Of a stretch of DNA of 64,000 nucleotides, positions 55,979 to 64,000 are shown in pieces. The translations under genes and the position numbers were made by a program. Source of the DNA: Asterias amurensis (taxonomy: Eukaryota > Echinodermata > Asteroidea > Forcipulatida > Asteriidae). Positions within the stretch are counted from its first letter, which is position 1. Each line of letters opens with the position of its first letter. Below the pieces are notes generated by a model. It was not told where the DNA came from. It saw only the letters and a program-made list of their open reading frames with translations, and searched no databases. Where the stretch lies: NCBI RefSeq assembly GCF_032118995.1, contig NC_092659.1, forward strand, positions 14,254,177 through 14,318,176, read 5' to 3'.

Positions 55979-57289
55979 CAGGCCTAGAAGTTCGCTTGAC
56001 TCCGCGAGAATCAAAATGGATTCTCGCTGAAGAATTTCGCGAGAATCCAAGATTCTCCTAAATTTCGGGGAAGGATTCTCGCATATTTTTGGGGAGAATT
56101 TCTGTTTTATTGCATATATTTTTACATGAATATTTGCTACATGAAGTGTTTTGAAAATAAAGTAATTATGAGAAGACATAACAGGGGTTTCTCTTAACTT
56201 TTTGTTTCAATCGCGTGTATTGAATACACCAAATTTTGTAACGTGTAAAAAAAAAAAAAAAAAAAAAATTGTGTAATAGGTGAAGTCCTTAGAATTGCGT
56301 TTTTGGACGATTTTATCTCTTAATTCATGCCCTAAATCATCCGTTTTCCATCAAAAATAATTCTATGAATTCGAGAGTTGAGGATCGGTTGTTTTGAACA
56401 TGTCTTGAACTCCGTTTGTAACGAAATCATTGAGAATCAACGATCGGTCACTGAGAAATAATTCAATGAACTTTGCCCCGCAATAACGCCTTCTGTCGGC
56501 AAAAGTTGTTCGTGTTATTAGAATTTCTCCAAGGCTGTTCTTGTGCACAATCTGCAGGCGTAATGCACAGCGTGCAGCATTTCTTTACTCCGTTGGTGAA
56601 CGTGTACTGCACTGAATTCTAGTCAAGAATATCGTGAATATGGAACTACCAACTGCCGTCAACGGCCAATCACAGCGTGCAGATAGACTGAACTTTGGTC
56701 GACCGTGTGTGTGTGTGTAGCGATGGGATACTCGGCACCATGTAGTTTGTGCATCGTGTTTTTCCACGTGTATAAAAGCAGATTAATTCCGTGAGCTTAC
56801 TATCCAGGGAGACTATTGGTCCAAAACGGGATCTTTTGCGCTATCAACCAATCCGCGGACAGGATAAAACAAAATATACTGGGGTTCGTTTTGGGGCTGG
56901 AACCAATAACTGTTCCGGTCCTTGGCTTGTGTTTACCAACGACTTAAATTCAACCGAACTACATCGTGTATTACAGGCAGGGAGTGCGTGGTGTGTGACG
57001 AACAATGACGGCCGTTTAGGGTTAAGGATCAGACGACGACTCGACTCGACAGCGACGTGAATGTTTTTAAAAACTAACTTTATGTCGGTTAAACGGAACT
57101 AAAAATATAAAACTAGAGGTTCTTAGTACAAATATATTCATGTTGACCCAAATGTAAAGCCGAGAAAGTGATTTCCCCCTTCTAAATGCTGGCAATTTCA
57201 CGCGAATCTACTCAGATTCGCGGCGTATTCGCCGGGCGCGAATCTTCGCGCGAATCGATTCGCGGATTCGCGTCGGATTTCTAGGCCTG
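55979..57289. mobile_element. 1.3-kb CAGGCCTAGAA element with 5-bp target duplication
   Basis: The inverted termini CAGGCCTAGAA and TTCTAGGCCTG are flanked by ACAGT (55974-55978 and 57290-57294). Subterminal regions repeat GCGAGAATC on the left and GCGAATC/GATTCGCG on the right, as expected for transposase-binding sites. The interior has an A-run at 56249-56269 and a CpG-rich segment. No transposase is readable, so it is non-autonomous or has captured other DNA. CAG...CTG ends suggest a hAT-type element; the 5-bp duplication is the same as for 19496-19769. Confidence 0.75.
56766..56779 (+). promoter_or_regulatory. E-box plus TATA-like motif inside the 1.3-kb element
   Basis: CACGTG directly followed by TATAAAAG. 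It is a textbook-looking core promoter arrangement, but no recognised gene starts downstream, and it may be coincidental. Confidence 0.3.
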
Positions 57290-57294
57290 ACAGT

Positions 57295-60200
57295 TGGATT
57301 TTGAAAAATAAGGCCTAGTAACTTAAAACCCCCTAGTATCCTGAATTGAAAGTCGGCGAAAGTGTCTATAAATGAGTACTTCCCTAATTTGGACGTACTG
57401 AATAACATGAGATCCACACTGCAGTTAAGCTGTTTAATTGCTTTGGTATATCGTTGTGATCTCATTGTGGTTGATCAAATTTCTTTTTAGAGTCCTTGGG
57501 TACAACTCTGTTGAATGGCACAAGTGGTTTGAATTGCTGGTAGTGGATATTGTATTTCATCTGTATCATTTACATAAAAATATGTCACATTCGTTTAAAC
57601 ATTCATTTCCTTTAAATTGCAAAAAAATTGAAATACAAGAGATCAAATAACCCTGTCAAGCCTCTTAAAGCTTGTGGGCCTGTGGCTCCACTAGTATGCC
57701 TTTGATGCTCTGGGAATGTTCCCATAAAGCATTGATAATTTCTGATGGGAGTGCTTTTTTACAGGAGGAAATTGTTTATCCCCCTACTTGATAAAATTAA
57801 GTACCTTTCTTGTATTTATAAGTATGGCTAACTTAGGACATCATGATATTCTGGCAGAAGCTCAGTTTCGCCCAATGCACTCTCAAACACTCCCATAAAA
57901 ATGGTTTTAACAGATTTACAGTATGAATGGGCGCGTTCAATTGGGTTACAGTTTCTTCTCCATCACAAACGTCATTGTCAGGAATGGAAACATTTCCACA
58001 AAAAACCTGTTATGGGTAGGGACAATAGGATCATAACCCATGACTGGCCAGGCTTTCATTGTGCCTTGCTGGAATCGGTTACAAGCGCTACGCCCAATAT
58101 TATACCATGCTTAGCTGCTTGCCGACAAAAACGGGACTGGTGACTTGCAATTTCGATGCAGAAAACTCAGCATTGTGACAGTGTAATAATTTAAACTGCC
58201 TCTAGGCAACTCGTACATAACCATGACTTTTGTGGCCACATGCAGCGTTTATTCTTTACAATTGGTTTGAGAAGGCCAGAGTTAAGAAAAACCCTTTCAA
58301 GAATGTACAATTTCTACTCCATTTAGGTTTGTTTCATAATGCTAAAATATTTTGAATTTTGTAAAACAAATTAAAGACAAATATTTAGCTGGATGACGGT
58401 GATCTTGTAACCAACGCTTGCTTATAATCCATGCTGTCAAATATAAAAATCAATATCAAAATTAAATCAAGTATTTGAATAATATCAATAACTGACAGAC
58501 CTCACCATTTACTGTATTTGAAACTGGAACGTTTCAGTATTCATTTGTCCAAATGTGCTTTTTATATTACAATCAAAACTCATAAACCAAAGAAGCGGAA
58601 CATACCTTATGTAGTCATTAGGCCTAATATTTCCACTTCAGAGCATCTTTCCATTGCGTTCCCAATGTCTGATTTTTATCCTAGATCTCTTTTCAACAAG
58701 CCTACCTTGTCAAGCATGTCTTTGGGAATACAATCACTCCTTCCCCTCTTTGTTCATAAGCGTTTACCACAAGCAAATTCTAGATTTTAATGATAAAAAC
58801 AGATTTCCTGCCCTTTGGGAAAATAAGGTTAATATGGATGACTGGTTTGAGTTTTTTATGTTAGAAAGGCTGTTTTGTTTGTAATTGTGTTGATGATTTT
58901 GTTGACGTTCACAGTCAGTAAAAAGTTTAAAACTTTTGTAAAAAGATACAAATAACAAAATTTGCTGAAAAGAATAACATAAATCCCAGGGTATTTGTAA
59001 AAATAAATGAGATGCTTGGCAAGGATCCACCCCAGCCAACCACCTACACCACCCCCACAAAAAAACACTATTTTTTATTTTCCTGAAAGGTATATGTATG
59101 GGAATTTTCAATGTATGAGAATGTATCAAAGTTAAACACCCTGTTTTTAAGGGTCATGTTTTTAGCCAAGAAGCTGGCCAGGAGGTTCTGAGCCATTTGT
59201 GCCCCCCATGTGATATTTATCGCGATGTCTTCGGGTCCAAACAGAGTCAGATCCTTGTGACAAAATCTCCACAAACTCCGTCAGATCATGGTCAGATCAA
59301 ATTCTCCCTCAACACCTTTCATTCCACAGCATCTGGTGCAATCAAAAAATGCCACCTGGATTTTCTTTACCCGCAATTTTTTTCGCACGGTGTTCCTCAC
59401 TTTTTCGCCGTGAGAAAGAAAGGAAAGAAGAAAAAAAAAAACCTCAATTCTTTTTTTCTGCTTAACCCCAGTGCAAGTTCAAGATATTTTCAGAGGAGTG
59501 AAGAGCTGGCGGCATTGAACAGTAAAGCTGTAACACTAGCTTTTAAGCCCTAATGCCTCAGAGCGAAGTCCTGGGCCAGGGTAGCTAACACACACACCCA
59601 GCGCACTGATTGAAAGCGCCAACACCGGGGATTATTGTTCCTCTCCTATAAAAGGGCCAAGCTGCACACGAGGGGTACCTTTCCTTTTCAGGGGTCGGGG
59701 TAGCTCTCACAGGTTATACCTTTTTTTTCTTCTGTCGATAAAAAAGCCACAGGCAAAACTAGAGTTTGCACTCCCTTTTTGATTCTCTGCTGGGCCCTTT
59801 TTTCCTTTTCTTTTCTCATGCAGTTTTATCCAAGGGAATTTTTTTCGTTTTTAATTTTCTATTCATCACTCACAGTTTTTTTTATGTATGCCAGGAAGAG
59901 AAGGTGACAGGCTTGCATGCAGAGACCTGAAGGACGGTTGAATTTCCGCGACTGGTCTTTTTGTTGGCTTTGAAATTCACACTTGTAGTCACACAGGAAG
60001 GTTTGCTTTTGTGTCGAGGAGAATAGGGGCTTTATAAATCTAATGGAATAATTTATTCAGTGGCTGCAGCCTGGGTTTTCTCTCGACTGAATATTTTAGG
60101 GTTTGAATTAGAAAATGTCTGCACTCATACATCAAGCTGAAAAGCGATTTTGTACATTTCTCGACACCCCATTAATTACATGTACATGTATTGCGGCAAT

Positions 60201-60815
60201 GCAGGCTGGTAACAATCGGACCATTTTGAGAAATACTGCTCACAGCTAAAAAGAAAAATTACGGTGGCGACCATGTTAGCTAAAAGTTCTCATGGGAAAA
60301 AACAAGCAAGCTCATTAGAGCATGGGAATTTGTAAACCACATTATTTTTTTTATTTTTAAGGATTTTTAAAGAAGAGTTCAGTATTTGTCTGTAAATTGT
60401 AGTTTTAGAGTGAGGAAAATATCACCATTTAACGACCCAAAGTGTGTGAAAAATTATTGGTCTACTCTTACAAATGTTCAGTTTAAAACCATTTTAATTT
60501 TTTTATTTGGCTGGTTGAACCTTTCTCTATGGTGTAACTTAGGAAGTTGACTTGAATTTAGTGACATGAATATTTATAAACAAGAGTGAATATTTTTATG
60601 GCATACGCAATATTTGTTTAGTTGTTTTTTCTCCATTTAAATTACCATTTACCTTGTGGCTTGAAAACTTTTAATAGGGTGATAAAGCTTTTTATTTTTT
60701 TGGGGGATGTGGTTAGAAAAGTGCATTTACTTTTGACTTCTTACGATGTTTATCTACATTAGTAAAAGATGTGAATATTTGGGAGAATATTTTATGGTTA
60801 TTTTTGTGTCCCACT
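57295..60815. other. Long stretch without recognised genes
   Basis: Open frames at 57438, 57901, 58518 and 59197 show no domain I can name. Sequence is A/T-rich with T-runs. Nothing repetitive was recognised. Confidence 0.35.
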
Positions 60816-61202
60816 TTAAAGGCAGTGGACACTATTGGTAATTACTCAAAATAATTATTTGCACAAAACCTTTTGTTGGTGACGAGTAATGGGGAGGGGT
60901 TGATGGTATAAAACATTGTGAGAAATGGCTCCCCCTGAAATGCCATAGTTTTAGAGAAAGAAGTAATTTTCCACGAATTTGATTTCAAGACCTCAGATTT
61001 AGAACTTGAGGTCTCGAAATCAACCATCTAAACGCACACAACTTCGTGTGACAATGGTTATTTTTCTTTCATTATTATCTCGCAACTTCGATGACCAATT
61101 GAGCTCAAATTTTCAGAGGTTTGTTATTTTATGCATGTGTTGAGATACACCATCTGTGAAGGCTAGTCTTTGACAATTACCAATAGTGTCCACTGCCTTT
61201 AA
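60816..61202 (-). mobile_element. TTAA MITE subfamily A, full-length copy
   Basis: TTAAAGGCAGTGGACACTAT to GTCCACTGCCTTTAA with an intact centre. Very close to 9221-9595 over the whole left half, including CGAATTTGATTTC and ATCAACCATCTAAACGCACA. Confidence 0.9.
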
Positions 61203-63091
61203 TTGATATAATATTTTATTCAGTGATTATTCTCAGAATAAGAACCCTCGAACAGGGTGAAGGCGTCAATTCCCAGGGTGATTTGAAATTGTAAAAACTT
61301 TAAATGTTACATAAGGTTTTGAATACTTCCTGATCGTGTTTTTTTTTCTTCTCTTTTTTTTTTGAAATTAGCCCGTTAGTATTAACCTACATTCACTTTA
61401 AACAGAGCTACATGGAATTGAGACCCATCATAGCTGACACTGTCTCAGCCTTGCACAGAGAGAACTTAGGAGCGGATTTACAAAACTAAATCTCTAGGAA
61501 TGTGCTACTCCAGTTAATAACTTTACCACAAGCTCTTTCAATGGCGTTCCCTTCCCGTCTTTCTCTCCTTTTGACTATGCTGACAAATTTTTAAGCAGCT
61601 TTGCAGTATTCCTAATACCCATCCATCCACCGTTGTTAAGATTAATACTTTACACAGCTTAGCCGGGGATCTTTTTCAGAGGGGAACATGGGGTTTCTTC
61701 AAGATGAATAGGTTGGTTTTGTGACTGGTAGGGCTTGGGTCCAGCGTAGGTTTTGTCTAGAATTCCTCCTGCTCTCTCCTTGGACAGAAACTAAAATCCA
61801 AAGCCGTCTTTTGTTCTCCTAGTAGGATTGGATAGTGTGATAACCTCGCTGTTTAGATGTTAGTTTTTTTTTTCTTCTTGGTCTTTCTTCAAGGAAAACC
61901 ATGGTGTTTGGAAGTTTGCAGAATCTCTAAAGGTGTTTGGAGGTTCTTTTTTTTATAAATGATACTGAGGTGTCAAGCTCCTCATGAGCTACCTCAAGCA
62001 ACGAGGTGTTCTTTAGCTCTTCCTTTTATGAAATGAATTGTACATGTTGTCTGAACTCAAACCTAGCAATTGGGTTTCAATCTTATTTAAAGCGCCCCCC
62101 CTCCAATTACCTCTGTGTAAACCATTTTTGTGTTCCCCCCCATGAAAAGGGCGGATTCCTTCCCCTTCCCCTTCGCCCCTGAAAAAGGGGGGCACAGAAG
62201 AATCATTTTGTATGCTCAAATAATGGCCTAATGACATCAAATCCCATTTGTTTCAAAACTTGAACTGCATGCAGTGTGGTTGTTGTGGACAATTTCCTTC
62301 CTCCGTGCACTATGCATGGTTTGTTTGACCATGGTTTGTCCATAATGGTTTGACTGTCCATTTATCAAAATGAAGCCAATTTAGTGGATGGATTTTCTAA
62401 TGGGTTCTGCAAGTTAGGCATAGTAGGAGGAAAGGGGGCTAGTGTCCACCTTTGGATTGAGTGACAATTTATTATCAACCCATGTGATATATGCACAAAA
62501 CTTCACTTCATTTGAACATAATTGCTTGGAGCACCACCCACTGTTCAGTCCTTGGGCAAGGCAGAGACCACCCCGGATAGGTCTATGATTTGACCATTCC
62601 TCAATGATTGACCCATGGACCAAACCACAGGAACCAAACCTCTCTGATCATCTTATCCCTGGACAAACCATGGACAAACCATCCCTGGACCCTGGAATTT
62701 CGACCACCAACACAGCATGGCAGCTGATATTGGTCAAGCTGACCAGCTGGGTTTTGGTCAAATTTTTTCCTCAGTCCATTCCCAGAAAACTGCATCTGGG
62801 CACTCCCCCCTAAACCTGGTTAGAAATTGCTCAGCTTCTCCAGTCATGCCCCAATAAACGAATCTAAATTTGTTTAGATTCATGAAGCTTTCCGAAGGAC
62901 AGTACCCATCTGGGGGGTTAACGTAACAAAATTAAGGGGAACTCCCTGAGAAAAAAATTGGTAAAGGGATTGGTTCCTCAAGATGTTGCCGACACAAAAA
63001 GCAGGACATGCAATGATCTGAGAAAAATTGTCAACTTCATTCAAACTTGAACAAATGTATTAACATGACATTTTTGTGTTCTCTTCTGCAG
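61203..63091. other. Unassigned stretch upstream of a candidate start exon
   Basis: Contains short repeated words around 62600-62700 (GGACAAACCATGGACAAACC). No gene signal. Confidence 0.35.
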
Positions 63092-63163
63092 GTTTCAACG
63101 ACGGAAGAATCAAGGGGGGAGTCGTATAGATTATTATGTTTAAATTCAACAAATTGTTCATCG
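63092..63163 (+). CDS. Candidate short start-codon exon (partial gene)
   Basis: Acceptor TTCTCTTCTGCAG before 63092 and donor TCG|GTAAGT after 63163 are both strong. Within it, ATG at 63136 has A at -3 and an in-frame TAG nine bases upstream, and opens M-F-K-F-N-K-L-F-I plus one base. This fits a second exon holding the end of a 5' UTR and a translation start, with the rest of the gene beyond the window. The frame starting at 63092 is also open across the exon, so an internal coding exon is possible. The protein is not recognised. Confidence 0.4.
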
Positions 63164-63326
63164 GTAAGTATTCAGTTTTGTCCTGCAAACAACTTTTTTT
63201 TCTTTTAACGAGTTTTAATCATCATGGCCCAATCACCAAGTGTTCAGAAATGTTCTGCTAAGCAAATAATTATAAGCAAGATACCAGTCATAAATGGCAC
63301 TGTGACCTTGTTCTGATAAAGATTTA

Positions 63327-63791
63327 GCCTTTAATCAAGGCGCACGCGGCGGCGGTACCCCCAGCAACTCATTTGTCTAATTAGTTATTCATAGATATAT
63401 AAATAACTGATTAGACAAATGGGTTGCTAAAGGCGCTCGCGCTGGGCTTTTTTCATGCGTGATATCTGGGGTGCATATGTGCACCTTCTGTGTGTTGCCC
63501 TCAGCACGTGACTTTTAAATGCACCATTGAGTGTGTGTGGGTCATGGGGCGTGCATGCGGCGTGTGATCTATGGTATTGCGTCTTCTTATTGGCAAACAA
63601 CTCATCACGCTCATGCATTATGCATTACATTTCTCCCACCAAAATCTGTGGCAAAAAGTCAAGAAAAGCATTTATAAGGCCCCAACACGAGTTGCTAAAG
63701 GTGCTTCGCAGCTAGCGCCTTCGCCGTTGGCGCTGGTCTTTTTTCATGCGTGATATCTGGGGTCGTGACGCGTGCGCCTTGACTAAAGGCT
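63327..63791. mobile_element. Inverted-repeat element with an internal direct repeat
   Basis: TAGCCTTTAATCAAGGCGCACGCG at the left faces CGCGTGCGCCTTGACTAAAGGCTA at the right. Inside, the module GTTGCTAAAGG...CTGG(G/T)CTTTTTTCATGC with GTGATATCTGGGGT occurs twice (from about 63423 and 63691). A small palindrome, TTTGTCTAATTAGTTATT / AATAACTGATTAGACAAA, lies near the left end. Confidence 0.7.
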
Positions 63792-64000
63792 AGTAAAGAT
63801 TGTGCTGTTCAGCAGAAAATGTTCATCGTAAATGGAATTGTGGCTGGTAACCTGTTTCTGCTAAGCAAATTTTTTATGAAATTTAGTTCAGTTTGAACTG
63901 TACATGTAAGTAGCGATTTGCTTACTGAGTGCAGATTTTTAGAAAAATTCAACAAGTTTTTCAACTCCTTTTTGTATTGTGTTTTTATTGTTTTTGGTTG
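63792..64000. repeat. GCTTAGCA-family fragment to window end
   Basis: 63805-63885 reads TTCAGCAGAAAATGTTCATC and TTTCTGCTAAGCAAATTTTT; a partner fragment lies at 63224-63310. Together they suggest that the 63327-63791 element inserted into, or next to, an older fold-back. Confidence 0.45.

Noticed and set aside
56791..57060. 90-codon plus-strand frame downstream of the TATA-like motif
   Set aside because: It begins at GTG, has no recognisable domain and lies inside a transposable element.
58518..58790. Open frame with a THKPKKRNIPYVVIRP stretch that hints at a reverse transcriptase
   Set aside because: Only the K-HKP-like word fits. The expected following motif and any catalytic box are absent.

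Overview
The window is animal nuclear DNA, A+T rich and packed with short non-autonomous transposable elements. It reads best as an echinoderm, probably a sea star: two intron-containing genes are recognisable, the intergenic DNA is dominated by fold-back MITEs and tRNA-derived SINEs, and there is no bacterial-style gene packing. The species call is inference. It rests on the repeat style and on the invertebrate-like divergence of the two proteins, not on a database match.

Left part, 1-8 kb. The window opens with eleven head-to-tail copies of an 83-bp unit carrying the 3' half of a tRNA (perfect T-arm and pol III B box), followed by SINE-body fragments. A complete six-exon gene then lies on the minus strand (CDS 2368-7296). 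It encodes a 182-residue SANT-domain protein that I identify as the orthologue of BAP18 (human C17orf49), a chromatin-complex subunit. Its introns hold SINE, LINE-tail, MITE and hAT-like insertions.

Middle, 8-31 kb. Only repeats are recognisable up to about 26.9 kb: a TTAA-target MITE superfamily with many copies, fold-back families, a truncated CR1/L2-type LINE 3' end, and two Penelope-like units that carry hammerhead-ribozyme motifs and 12-bp target duplications. From 26971 to 31331 on the plus strand there is a six-exon Rac-family Rho GTPase (212 or 197 residues, C-terminal CRIL prenylation box).

Right part, 31-64 kb. The GTPase 3' flank is followed by more nested repeats, a 53-bp minisatellite near 47 kb, a 1.3-kb CAG...CTG element with 5-bp target duplications near 56 kb, and two weakly supported start-codon exons on the plus strand: a secreted-protein start at 45136-45255 and a short one at 63092-63163. 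Most of 39-64 kb has no recognisable coding sequence and is either long intron or intergenic.

The two firm genes have unrelated jobs, chromatin regulation and cytoskeletal signalling, and nothing suggests they act together. The unusual content is the mobile DNA: ribozyme-bearing Penelope-like units, tandem tRNA-like heads, and layered insertions whose empty sites can be read directly.
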